A DNA stretch of 64,000 nt from contig NZ_CP077725.1 in assembly GCF_024730565.1 (NCBI RefSeq), positions 1,736,001 to 1,800,000 of the forward strand, given 5' to 3'. The position numbers and the translations under genes were made by a program. This DNA comes from Clostridium sp. CM027 (lineage in GTDB: Bacteria > Bacillota > Clostridia > Clostridiales > Clostridiaceae). The notes under the pieces were generated by a model. That model saw nothing but the letters and a program-made list of their open reading frames with translations, was not told the DNA's origin and did no database searches. Shown piece after piece: positions 1-8,196 of this stretch. Each line of letters opens with the position of its first letter. Positions within the stretch are counted from its first letter, which is position 1.

Positions 1-162
1 AAAAATAATCATTAATATCCAGGATATAGACTCTATTAAAAACATATTAGACAAAGATAAGTTTCTATTTTGCCTTATCAATGTAGCTATAGGCCCATAA
101 AAAACAAATCCCTGTAGAAACACAATAATATACATTATATAAACGTTAGCCTTTTTATTCAC
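1..162 (-). CDS. MFS transporter, N-terminal part (cut by window edge)
   Basis: The first 54 codons of a gene that runs off the left edge. It begins with GTG at 162, preceded by a GGAGGTG ribosome binding site at 171-177. The translation opens with a short basic stretch, a first membrane helix, a motif reading FLQGFVFYGPIATL and then RQNRNLS, and enters a second hydrophobic segment. This is the usual start of a 12-helix major facilitator superfamily permease of the kind common in Firmicutes. The substrate cannot be told from this fragment. The family call rests on the N-terminal pattern only. Confidence 0.7.
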   Translation of the reverse strand, partial: MNKKANVYIMYIIVFLQGFVFYGPIATLIRQNRNLSLSNMFLIESISWILMIIF

Positions 163-411
163 TTTTAATACACCTCCAAAGTTGCACAACAAAAAAACCT
201 TGTTTTAAAAGTTAATTTTGAAATGTTTTATAACTTTATTGTGTATTAAATAGGTGAATACATTTGCCTCGCTCCTTAACAATCAATTATTCTTCTATTT
301 AATTGATAGTATATATATAAGCATAAATTAATTTTACATTCTAAAATTCTACCATATTAAGTATATCCATCTCTTCCAATATTGTTACAACTGAAATAAC
401 TCCTTTGATTT

Positions 412-653
412 TTACTTATCCCCTATGGATTCAACCTGTTCATTTATTTCATCATAAAGATACACATTATTATTCCTCTCAAATGCTATCTTTGTTAGTT
501 TAGTGTTAATCACTGTTTTATTCTGACCTATATTTTTATAGGTATTATCGCTTTTATGTGAATAAGCTACCAGGATAAATATGCTTAAAGATAAACATAT
601 TGCCATAATGAGTAACTTTAAAATTTTTTTATTATTTTATGATGGATATTCAT
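412..653 (-). pseudogene. Small membrane-anchored beta-propeller-like remnant, frame disrupted near its start
   Basis: A good ribosome binding site (AGAGGAG) precedes an ATG at 651-653, but that frame stops after 11 codons. One base added in the run of seven A (plus-strand T, 624-630) would join this start to a frame continuing to the stop at 412. The joined product would have a basic N-terminus, one membrane helix (ILKLLIMAICLSLSIFILVA) and about 45 outer residues including KIAFERNNNVYLYDE, which looks like the first blade of a beta-propeller. It ends there, so the domain is cut short. It follows the 439-residue gene on the same strand and may be a decayed paralogue. Transcriptional slippage on the A run or a sequencing error are alternatives. 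Confidence 0.5.
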
Positions 654-690
654 ATTTTTGCTCCTCTTTTAAATTATATGTAACCACATT

Positions 691-2010
691 CTATTTATCC
701 AAACTAACAATATACGTATTTATTTCACTATTACCTGAACGATAATTTCCATAAGTAAATGATAAAGCAGTACTTGTACTATCCCAACAAATATTTGAAA
801 TTGCTATACATACAGGTATCTTCTTTTTTACATACTTACCGTTTTTGTCTATATAGTGAAATGTACGATATTCAATTTTTGCATCTTTATCTTTTAAACT
901 AGTACCATTAACTATTTCTTTTATAGCACCTGTCTTAGTATCTATAATTTTAATAGATGTATCAGGGTCAGGTGGAGTATGGCCATCATGATTAACTCCT
1001 TCTTCATAAGCAACTTTACTTCCATCAGGTGATACTACGTAGGTATTATTAATTTTACCTTTAGGCAGTTTTATATCTTGCAGTTGTTTACCAGTTTCAT
1101 CCATAATAATAGCTCCAAAAGTTCTATTTACAAATACTCCATCAGGTGATTGTTCACCATTATTATTAAAATGATCAATTATAATTGTTTTGCTTTTTTT
1201 ATCGGCCATGCCAGCGTATTGATTTGAAAAAATAGTTTTTGTTTCCTTAGTTTTAACATCCGCTGTACATAATTTAACTCCTTCTTTTCCACTTTTGCTT
1301 TGAGTGTAATAGAATTTACCTTCTACAGTGGTTCCTAAATCTTTAATATCATCAACACCAGATATCCGGGCATTATCAAATTTACCAGCATTGTAGCTGC
1401 CATTTGCATATACTTTTCCAGTTGTATCAATGATTGCCCATTTTTCAAAATAATTTGCTAAAATTTTATTCTTACTTATCCATATAAATTGTGCATCACT
1501 ATTAAGTCTTTCTGTATTTACATTCGTGATTTCGCCTGTAGATAAATTTAATAATTTTACGTTTTTATGAAGAAGCTCTCCTGAATCAAGAGCTTTTTGC
1601 CATTCCGGACTTTCACATTTAGGAATGGTTCTTGCCTCTGAATAAAGAACATACTTTTTATCAGGAGACACACCCATAAATTCATCTATATTTACCTCTT
1701 TAAAGTCTTTAGAACTTTTTGTATTTAAATTATAGATACTGCAGTAGTTTATAGGCACCATAGAATCCGGGGTTTTAAACTCTCCCTTTTTAGTTAATGT
1801 TAAAACCTCATTGTCATTAATCCAAGCAGCACTTTCAATATTTTGATATTTGTCGATTTGATAACCCTTTTCATTTGTTTGAGCAGATGGTTTGTATGCC
1901 ATTACCTTTATGTTTTGCATAGATGAATTATGATAGTTTATTGCATATGCGCTAATGCCACCTACAACTCCTACCATTAAAATTAGGGATAAAATCTTTT
2001 TTCTAACCAT
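691..2010 (-). CDS. Membrane-anchored or exported beta-propeller-like (PD40/TolB-type) protein
   Basis: 439 residues. Residues 1-25 form a basic start plus a hydrophobic helix (KKILSLILMVGVVGG), an uncleaved anchor or signal peptide without a lipobox. The rest looks extracellular. It contains several short motifs typical of WD40-like beta-propeller repeats, for example GVSPDKKYVLYSEA near residue 110 and VSPDGSKVAYEEG near residue 330. No catalytic motif is visible. It lies 86 bp downstream of the sensor kinase on the same strand, so it is probably an output or accessory protein of that two-component system. Function otherwise unknown. The ribosome binding site GGAGGG lies just upstream of the start. 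Confidence 0.65.
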   Translation of the reverse strand: MVRKKILSLILMVGVVGGISAYAINYHNSSMQNIKVMAYKPSAQTNEKGYQIDKYQNIESAAWINDNEVLTLTKKGEFKTPDSMVPINYCSIYNLNTKSSKDFKEVNIDEFMGVSPDKKYVLYSEARTIPKCESPEWQKALDSGELLHKNVKLLNLSTGEITNVNTERLNSDAQFIWISKNKILANYFEKWAIIDTTGKVYANGSYNAGKFDNARISGVDDIKDLGTTVEGKFYYTQSKSGKEGVKLCTADVKTKETKTIFSNQYAGMADKKSKTIIIDHFNNNGEQSPDGVFVNRTFGAIIMDETGKQLQDIKLPKGKINNTYVVSPDGSKVAYEEGVNHDGHTPPDPDTSIKIIDTKTGAIKEIVNGTSLKDKDAKIEYRTFHYIDKNGKYVKKKIPVCIAISNICWDSTSTALSFTYGNYRSGNSEINTYIVSLDK

Positions 2011-2096
2011 TGAATTTCCCTCCTTTTTTCTTTGTAATCTTATAGTAACAAAAACTTTTCACAAAATTATAAACAAATGTCACAATTTTGTAAATT

Positions 2097-3563
2097 CTAT
2101 ATAGAAAATTCAATAAAAAAGATAGTACCTTCATCTAACTTGGACTCTACATTTATAGTTCCCTGTTGCTTTTCAACTAACTTTTTCACCAAGGCTAGCC
2201 CTAGCCCAGCTCCCCCTGTTTCACGACTTCTATGACTTTCAACTCTATAAAATGGTTCAAAAATTTTAAACAAATCATCCTCACAAATGCCTATTCCTGT
2301 ATCCGCAACTGTTATAGTTATTTTATTACCATTTTTATGACATTCAATATCTATACTTCCATTAAGCCTATTATATTTTATAGCATTATCAATTAAATTA
2401 ATAATAATATGTCTCAAGTTTTCTTCATCTATTGTAACAATAATATTTTCAACATCACATTTAAATGTTAAGTTGTTTTTCTTTATTTTCCCCATAATTC
2501 GCGCGCAAATTTCATCAAATGTTTCTTTTAAATTCACTTCTTTTTTCCGTACTTCAAAGTCGTATTTTTCTAGAGCAGACAAATTTAAAACCTTATCTAC
2601 CATAGTTGCCAAGCGATCACATTCTTTTGATATATTTGTGGTTCCATCATTAATTAAACTTACGTCATTTTCATACATTCCGATTAATTCTGCATATGCT
2701 TTTATAATAGTAATTGGGGTCTTAAATTCATGAGTTACATTACCTATAAATTCCTTTTGTTCCTTGTCCATTTTTTGTAATTTTTCTATCGCCATACTCA
2801 AAGAATCTCTCTCAACTTTAAGATCTTCAATATTTTTTTCTATAGTATTACTCATGAATACTATACCTTTGCTTAATTCCCCTAATTCATCATTACGATT
2901 GACTAGTTTTATTTCATGAAAATCACCTTTTTGAATATTTTCTACTGAATCTTTCATCATATATATATCTCTGGTAAGGTTGAAAAAGTAAATAATGCCA
3001 AGGATTACACCAAATATCAAAGCTAGAAAACCTGTTCCATAAAACATTTTTTTTGTATTATCATAAAATAAACTGCTTTCTTTAATTGAATATTCAAGTT
3101 CTAAAATTGCTACTATATCATTTTTATATTTAATTGGTGAATAAAAGTAAATTACATCATTGTTTTTTATAAATGATACTTTACCTTTAATAGCATACTC
3201 AATCATAAGATTTTTATCTTTATTTTCATTCACTTTACCATCTACCTTAAATCCAGAAAGAAGCTCTCCTTTTGTATCATATACACTGGCAGGTATAGTT
3301 CTAAGCCATGGCTTGTTAAATACGCTTCCTCTAGCAAGTTGAGCCTTATCACTAGTTCCATTATCACCTAAGTTAGAGCGTTCACTAAAATATTGCTCAA
3401 ACATATCTTTTTGCTTAAACAAAGTCGCTTGATCTTGCTTATCTTGATAATTTTTTATTCCGTTAAGTACAAAAATACTTAAAAACGATATAACAACTAA
3501 TAAAAGTGAGGCTGTAAAAGCTATAAGTTTGAATTTAATCCCTATTTTCAAATAATTCATCAA
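2097..3563 (-). CDS. Sensor histidine kinase with HAMP domain
   Basis: 488 residues. Membrane helices lie at about 12-32 and 172-195 and flank an extracellular sensing region of about 140 residues. A HAMP linker follows (about 195-248), then the dimerization/phospho-acceptor helix with His278 in VTHEFKTP, the N box NLIDNAIKYN, and G boxes DTGIGI and GGAGLGLALVK. This is a complete EnvZ/PhoR-type kinase. Its start overlaps the end of the upstream response regulator by 29 bp, so the two are translationally coupled partners. The ligand is unknown. The downstream propeller-like protein in the same operon may take part in sensing or be the target. Confidence 0.92.
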   Translation of the reverse strand: MMNYLKIGIKFKLIAFTASLLLVVISFLSIFVLNGIKNYQDKQDQATLFKQKDMFEQYFSERSNLGDNGTSDKAQLARGSVFNKPWLRTIPASVYDTKGELLSGFKVDGKVNENKDKNLMIEYAIKGKVSFIKNNDVIYFYSPIKYKNDIVAILELEYSIKESSLFYDNTKKMFYGTGFLALIFGVILGIIYFFNLTRDIYMMKDSVENIQKGDFHEIKLVNRNDELGELSKGIVFMSNTIEKNIEDLKVERDSLSMAIEKLQKMDKEQKEFIGNVTHEFKTPITIIKAYAELIGMYENDVSLINDGTTNISKECDRLATMVDKVLNLSALEKYDFEVRKKEVNLKETFDEICARIMGKIKKNNLTFKCDVENIIVTIDEENLRHIIINLIDNAIKYNRLNGSIDIECHKNGNKITITVADTGIGICEDDLFKIFEPFYRVESHRSRETGGAGLGLALVKKLVEKQQGTINVESKLDEGTIFFIEFSI

Positions 3564-4236
3564 CCCCTTTATATCCTACACCATGAACAGTTTGTATTAA
3601 TTTTTCATAAGTTTTACCCAACTTTTTTCTTATTCTTTGAACATGTGTATCAACCGTTCTTGTGCCACCAATATATTCCATGTCCCACACTATATCCAAA
3701 AGCCGTTCCCTTGAGTAAACTACATTGGGATTTAATAGGAGCAAATATAACAAATCAAATTCCATTTGTGTAAAATCTATTTTTAGTTTTTTTACACTTA
3801 CGGTTCTTTGGTTTTTATTAATTTTAAAATCTTTAATATTAATTAGATTATCATTACGCTTCTCATCTGTAGTTTTTTTGAACCTTCTTGCCAGAGCCTT
3901 TACCCTTGCAAGAACTTCTCTTAGATCAAAAGGTTTTGTTAAATAATCATCTGCTCCTAGTTCTAGTCCTACTAATTTATCTACAATATCATTTTTTGCT
4001 GTAAGCATAATAATGCCGATATTTTCACTTTCTAATTTTTTGCACACCTCATAACCATTTATTACAGGAATCATTAAATCCAGAATTATTATATGTGGGT
4101 TAAAGCTTTTTACTTTATCAAGGGCTTCTTGTCCATCATAAGCTCTTTCTATTGAATACCCCTCTCTTTTTAATGCATAAGTTAATACATCCAAAATGCT
4201 TTTTTCATCATCTACTACAAGTATTTTCTCGTTCAA
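3535..4236 (-). CDS. OmpR/PhoB-family response regulator
   Basis: 233 residues. The receiver domain (1-118) carries the acidic pair Asp9-Asp10, phospho-acceptor Asp53 (IIILDLMIP), Thr79 and Lys101 (TKPF). A winged-helix DNA-binding domain follows (about 130-230) with the characteristic RTVDTHVQRIRKKL recognition helix and VHGVGYKG end. It is the first gene of the operon with the kinase and the propeller-like protein. The start codon ATG at 4236 is preceded by GGGGG. The regulon is unknown; autoregulation is likely but no operator is evident. Confidence 0.93.
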   Translation of the reverse strand: MNEKILVVDDEKSILDVLTYALKREGYSIERAYDGQEALDKVKSFNPHIIILDLMIPVINGYEVCKKLESENIGIIMLTAKNDIVDKLVGLELGADDYLTKPFDLREVLARVKALARRFKKTTDEKRNDNLINIKDFKINKNQRTVSVKKLKIDFTQMEFDLLYLLLLNPNVVYSRERLLDIVWDMEYIGGTRTVDTHVQRIRKKLGKTYEKLIQTVHGVGYKGVDELFENRD

Positions 4237-4412
4237 ATGTTACACCCCCATATTTTATAGTGAATAGCTGATTCACTATAGTACCTATTCTACATTTATC
4301 GACGAATTAAGTTATATTTTTCTCTTTAATAAAAACATTATATCAAATATTATAACTTTTATACAAATATGGAAATAAAGAGACTCAATGTTGGAATATA
4401 AAATAGCAAATA

Positions 4413-4459
4413 AAAATACTATAAATAGATTTATAACTTAAATCTATTTATAGTATTTT
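4413..4459. repeat. Perfect 20-bp inverted repeat with 7-nt loop
   Basis: Two perfectly complementary 20-nt arms (4413-4432 and 4440-4459) surround the loop ATAACTT. The arms are A/T-rich, with no G/C-rich core typical of a strong terminator, although both ends are T- or A-rich. It lies in the 440-bp gap between the response regulator start and the tRNA terminator, where no gene is visible. Possible roles are a weak bidirectional terminator or the remnant of a small palindromic repeat. Confidence 0.6.
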
Positions 4460-4674
4460 ATTGTTTTCAAACTAAATTATCAAAGGTATTGTCATCTATT
4501 ATTCACTTCTAAATTTTATATTTTGTAATTGAATTATACTTTACATAAATCAGTAACATTTTGTTATCCATTTTTATGTAATTCTAGTAGGGTCCTGTCT
4601 CCATAATCATAGCTAAAAACATTTTCTTACCGCTATGCTCCCTCACGTTCAAATCCCTATTATAATTGACGTAA

Positions 4675-4700
4675 AAGAACTCGCTTCTCAGCGAGTTCTT
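4675..4700 (-). terminator. Intrinsic terminator of tRNA-Ser
   Basis: An 11-bp perfect stem (AAGAACTCGCT on the minus strand) with a 4-nt loop is followed by TTTT in the minus direction. It starts 5 nt after the CCA end of the tRNA, so it terminates that transcript. Confidence 0.85.
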
Positions 4701-4705
4701 TATTT

Positions 4706-4797
4706 TGGCGGAGAAAGGGGGATTTGAACCCCCGGAACGGAATAACCCGTTCGCCTGTTTTCGAGGCAGGTACCATAGGCCACTCGGACATCTCTCC
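4706..4797 (-). tRNA. tRNA-Ser (anticodon CGA), reads UCG
   Basis: The minus strand shows a 92-nt type II tRNA with encoded CCA. The acceptor stem GGAGAGA pairs with TTTCTCC, followed by discriminator G. There is a D arm with GAGTGG, an anticodon loop CTCGAAA (anticodon CGA) in a CCTGC/ACAGG stem with one C-A mismatch next to the loop, a long variable arm, and a T arm with GGTTCAAATCC. The long variable arm and discriminator G are serine identity features. Confidence 0.95.
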
Positions 4798-4970
4798 ATG
4801 TATTAAATTGCTTTTTAATTATACCATATTTGAATTCTATTTAAAATACCTTTCTATCTTTAATTAAATATTTTCTGATAGTTCATGCTGGTAATTTAAT
4901 AAAATATCCATTTGTGTTAATATAAAAGAGAAACTTAATAATTTTTACATTTATCAGGGAGGAAATATAC

Positions 4971-6047
4971 TTGAATAATACGAAAAACATTGAAATAGCT
5001 GAAATGGACTATACTAAAAACGAAATTCAAAAGAGAACTGGACAAAATTTGATTGTTTTTATTCTAATTGTGTCGTTAATTGCAACATTTATTGTTTCAT
5101 TCACAATAGGCAGGTTTCCTATTTCATTAAACCAATTAATAAAGACATTTTATCTAAGAATCACCGGAAGTGAAGCTTTATTAAAGGATACAACTCAATC
5201 AGTCCTGTTCGATGTAAGACTTCCTAGAATTATTGCTGCAATTCTGGTTGGCGCAGCACTTTCCGTATCAGGAGCAACATTCCAGGGCTTATTTAAAAAC
5301 CCAATGGTATCAGCTGATATACTAGGTGCATCTGCGGGAGCTGGTTTTGGTGCAGCAGTTGCAATTTTACTTTCCTTAGGAACAGTATGGATTCAGCTTT
5401 TATCATTTGTTTTTGGATTTGCTGCAGTTGCATTAACTTATGCCATCAGCAAGGCTGTTGGTCGAGGTAGCAGTCAGATGTTGGTACTGATCCTGACGGG
5501 TATGGTTGTTCAAGCCTTATTTACCTCTTCTATTTCATTAACTAAATATGTAGCGGATCCTGACAGCAAACTACCCGCTATTACCTTCTGGCTTATGGGA
5601 GGACTATCTTCAATTACAATGAATGATATTAAAATCGTTCTTATCCCGATGCTTTTAGGGGTTATACCTTTAATGTTAATAAGATGGAAACTTAATGTAC
5701 TTTCATTTGGTGATGAAGAAGCCAAATCACTTGGCATTGATACAACGAAAATGAGAGCTATTACAATAGTTTGTTCTACTCTACTTACTGCCAGTACAGT
5801 TTCTATCTGCGGAATGATAGGCTGGGTAGGGTTAGTCATCCCTCATTTGGCACGAATGATTGTAGGACCTAATTACAAAGTGCTGTTACCTGCTTCATTT
5901 TTGATTGGAGGCATTTTCATGTTAGCTGTCGACGATTTAGCAAGATGTTTATTTGCAGTGGAAATTCCTCTAGGGATTTTGACTGCTATGATTGGTGCAC
6001 CATTCTTTATCTATCTGTTGCTAAATGGTAAGAAAGGTTGGCTATAA
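4971..6047 (+). CDS. FecCD-type ABC importer permease
   Basis: 358 residues with about ten membrane helices. It has the hallmarks of the BtuC/FecCD family: DVRLPRIIAAILVGAALSVSG, FKNPMVSADILGASAGA and, near the end, IGWVGLVIPHLARMIVG. It starts with TTG at 4971 after an AGGGAGGAAA ribosome binding site. It is the first gene of a three-gene importer with the ATPase and lipoprotein that follow. The family imports siderophores, heme, cobalamin and, in the MolABC branch, molybdate or tungstate. The next operon makes the pyranopterin cofactor, so an oxyanion substrate is possible but unproven. No cobalamin riboswitch or clear Fur box was found upstream. Confidence 0.9.
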   Translation: MNNTKNIEIAEMDYTKNEIQKRTGQNLIVFILIVSLIATFIVSFTIGRFPISLNQLIKTFYLRITGSEALLKDTTQSVLFDVRLPRIIAAILVGAALSVSGATFQGLFKNPMVSADILGASAGAGFGAAVAILLSLGTVWIQLLSFVFGFAAVALTYAISKAVGRGSSQMLVLILTGMVVQALFTSSISLTKYVADPDSKLPAITFWLMGGLSSITMNDIKIVLIPMLLGVIPLMLIRWKLNVLSFGDEEAKSLGIDTTKMRAITIVCSTLLTASTVSICGMIGWVGLVIPHLARMIVGPNYKVLLPASFLIGGIFMLAVDDLARCLFAVEIPLGILTAMIGAPFFIYLLLNGKKGWL

Positions 6048-6132
6048 AGGCAAAAGTGTAATTATTAAATTAACTTTTTTGTTTTATAATTTATTTTTTC
6101 TTTAAATAAAAAAAGGAGGCGAAGTTCTGCAT

Positions 6133-6915
6133 ATGGAACTTGTTATTCGAAATGTTGCCTGTGGTTATGGCACTAAAAATGTTATTAATGATATATCTGT
6201 TAGTATAAAATCCGGAGAAATATTGTGTATCCTCGGTCCAAATGGAGTGGGAAAAACTACGTTATTTAAAACTATATTGGGATTTTTGAAGCTTCAAAGT
6301 GGAGAAATTTTATTGGATAATGAAAATATTAGAGATTGGTCAAGAAAACGTTTTGCAAAAGCAATCAGCTATGTCCCACAAGCTCATACTCCTCCTTTCC
6401 CATTTAGTGTATTTGATGTCGTATTAATGGGGCGAACTGCACATTTAGACTTATTTGCTTCTCCATCAAAAAAAGATAAAGAAATTACGGAACAGGCAAT
6501 TGATACATTAAATATTTCATATTTGAAGAACCGTATATATACACAGATAAGCGGTGGCGAAAGGCAGATGGTCTTAATTGCCAGATCTCTGGCACAGCAG
6601 GCAAAAATAATGATAATGGACGAGCCTACCTCAAATTTAGATTTTGGAAATCAGATTAGAGTTTTAGAACAGATAAATAATCTTGCTAAAAAAGGTCTTG
6701 GGGTAATCATGACATCACATTTTCCTAACCATGCATTCCTTTGTTCTACTAAAGCGGCATTAATGCAAAAAAATAATAATTTTATTGTTGGAAATGTAGA
6801 TGATGTTGTTACAGAGGAAAATCTCAAGTCTGCCTATGGCATAGATGTTAAAATTATTAGTTTAAAAAATAAAAATGGTGAAATTATTAAATCAGTAATA
6901 CCACTTTTAAGTTAA
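6133..6915 (+). CDS. ABC importer ATPase (FepC/BtuD type)
   Basis: 260 residues. Walker A GPNGVGKTT is near residue 37, the Q-loop region reads SYVPQAHTPP, the signature is SGGERQMV, Walker B is KIMIMDEPTS, and the switch His lies in TSHFPNHA. The ribosome binding site AAAGGAGG lies 10 nt before the ATG. This is the nucleotide-binding subunit of the importer formed with the FecCD permease upstream and the lipoprotein downstream. The start of the permease domain interaction region (PPFPFSVFDVVLMGRTAH) is typical of the siderophore/B12 subgroup. Confidence 0.92.
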   Translation: MELVIRNVACGYGTKNVINDISVSIKSGEILCILGPNGVGKTTLFKTILGFLKLQSGEILLDNENIRDWSRKRFAKAISYVPQAHTPPFPFSVFDVVLMGRTAHLDLFASPSKKDKEITEQAIDTLNISYLKNRIYTQISGGERQMVLIARSLAQQAKIMIMDEPTSNLDFGNQIRVLEQINNLAKKGLGVIMTSHFPNHAFLCSTKAALMQKNNNFIVGNVDDVVTEENLKSAYGIDVKIISLKNKNGEIIKSVIPLLS

Positions 6916-6950
6916 TTTTTTTAAAATAAAACATTAAAGGATGTGTTTTT

Positions 6951-8021
6951 ATTAAAACGAAAAGAATTTTGCCATTAGCGATGGTACTTATGTTTATTTT
7001 TCTTATGATTGGATGTACTCAAAATACTGGTCCATCAACTGCAGTTCAAACACAAGTAGCAAAAAAAACGATTACTGACATGGCTAATAAAAAAGTTGAG
7101 ATTCCTATTAAAATCGATAGAATTGCTGATTCTTGGCCAGCACATAATGAAGTTTTATGTATGTTGGGTCAAGGAAATAAAATCGTTTCTACAATACTTA
7201 CTACAAAAGGAAGACCTTGGTTATATCAAATAAATCCACAGATGAATAAGGCAACAACTGCTTTTACTACAGCTGATGTCAATATTGAGGAAATGTTAAA
7301 GACGAAACCTGATATTGTTTTTTTAACTACTACTTCTAAATATGCAGATAAGGTAGCAAGCGTTGGTATACCCGCTGTACAGTTGACTTTTACGGATTTT
7401 AATGGATTAAAAAAATGTTTCCAAGTAACGGGAGATATTCTTGGCCCTGACGCCAGAAAAAAGGCTGATAAATTCAATTCCTATCTTGACAGTAAATTAA
7501 AAATTATTACAGATATCACATCTGCAATACCAACTGACAAGAAGCCAAAGGTTTTACATATCAACACCCTTTCACCTCTAACAGTAGATGGTAGTAATAC
7601 AATTATCAATGCATGGATTGAAGCTGCAGGTGGAATTAATGTAGCATCAGAAATCAAAGGTAATATGAAAGAAGCTTCTATGGAACAAATTATAAAATGG
7701 AATCCGGATATTATAATATTGGGTGCTGATTCAAAAGATGCAAAAACTATAATGAACACTAATTCATGGAGAAATGTTTCAGCAGTTAAAAATGAAAAGG
7801 TAGTTCAAAATCCTGACGGCGCATACATGTGGGATCGTTATAGCGCTGAAGAAGCATTACAGATACAGTGGGCTGCAAAATTAATAAATCCTGATAAATT
7901 TTCAAAGTTAAATATTGTTTCAGAGACAATAAATTTCTATAAGACATTTCTAAATTATGACCTTTCCGAAGCTGAAGCAAAGCTTATAATCAGCGGTAAG
8001 CCTCCAGTTAAAGCGCAGTAA
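6951..8021 (+). CDS. ABC importer substrate-binding lipoprotein (class III, BtuF/FecB/MolA fold)
   Basis: The frame gives a lipoprotein signal KTKRILPLAMVLMFIFLMIGC with lipobox IGC, then a TroA/BtuF-type bilobal binding domain (DMANKKVEIP, later EEALQIQWAAKLINPDKF). The only ATG-like start at the correct distance from the AAAGGATG site is ATT at 6951, which restores the basic n-region. The first conventional codon is TTG at 6969, which has no ribosome binding site and removes the basic residues. I prefer ATT, either a rare start or a mutated ATG. It would deliver substrate to the preceding permease and ATPase. The substrate is not evident. Confidence 0.85.
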   Translation: MKTKRILPLAMVLMFIFLMIGCTQNTGPSTAVQTQVAKKTITDMANKKVEIPIKIDRIADSWPAHNEVLCMLGQGNKIVSTILTTKGRPWLYQINPQMNKATTAFTTADVNIEEMLKTKPDIVFLTTTSKYADKVASVGIPAVQLTFTDFNGLKKCFQVTGDILGPDARKKADKFNSYLDSKLKIITDITSAIPTDKKPKVLHINTLSPLTVDGSNTIINAWIEAAGGINVASEIKGNMKEASMEQIIKWNPDIIILGADSKDAKTIMNTNSWRNVSAVKNEKVVQNPDGAYMWDRYSAEEALQIQWAAKLINPDKFSKLNIVSETINFYKTFLNYDLSEAEAKLIISGKPPVKAQ

Positions 8022-8056
8022 GGTTTCATGTATTAATTATGACTTTTATAATGCAT

Positions 8057-8123
8057 ATGACGCAATTACTGATAAGGGAATCAGTTAAATCAGAACTGAT
8101 TCCCTTATCATTAGTTGCGTCAT
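8057..8123. terminator. Large hairpin between convergent operons, probable bidirectional terminator
   Basis: Two nearly perfect 30-nt arms (beginning ATGACGCAA and ending TTGCGTCAT) around a short AAATCAG loop lie between the importer lipoprotein gene (+) and the aldehyde oxidoreductase gene (-). Both flanks are T- or A-rich only in part, so termination efficiency is uncertain. The position fits a shared terminator. Confidence 0.7.
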
Positions 8124-8196
8124 ATCTAGCTTTTTTCATTGAAATACATATACCTTGTCAAATTGTCTATCGCGTCCATTTATAACTAAAATGTAA

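Noticed and set aside
1-162. Suspected frameshift in the MFS transporter start near position 38
   Set aside because: Recounting the A run (five bases) gives one continuous frame of 54 codons that reads as a normal transporter start.
4584-4799. A 71-codon open frame on the minus strand over the tRNA region
   Set aside because: It reads through the tRNA-Ser gene and its terminator; there is no ribosome binding site and the tRNA fully explains the region.
4800-4970. Cobalamin riboswitch upstream of the FecCD importer
   Set aside because: No B12-box-like conserved core or matching paired regions seen in the 170-bp leader.
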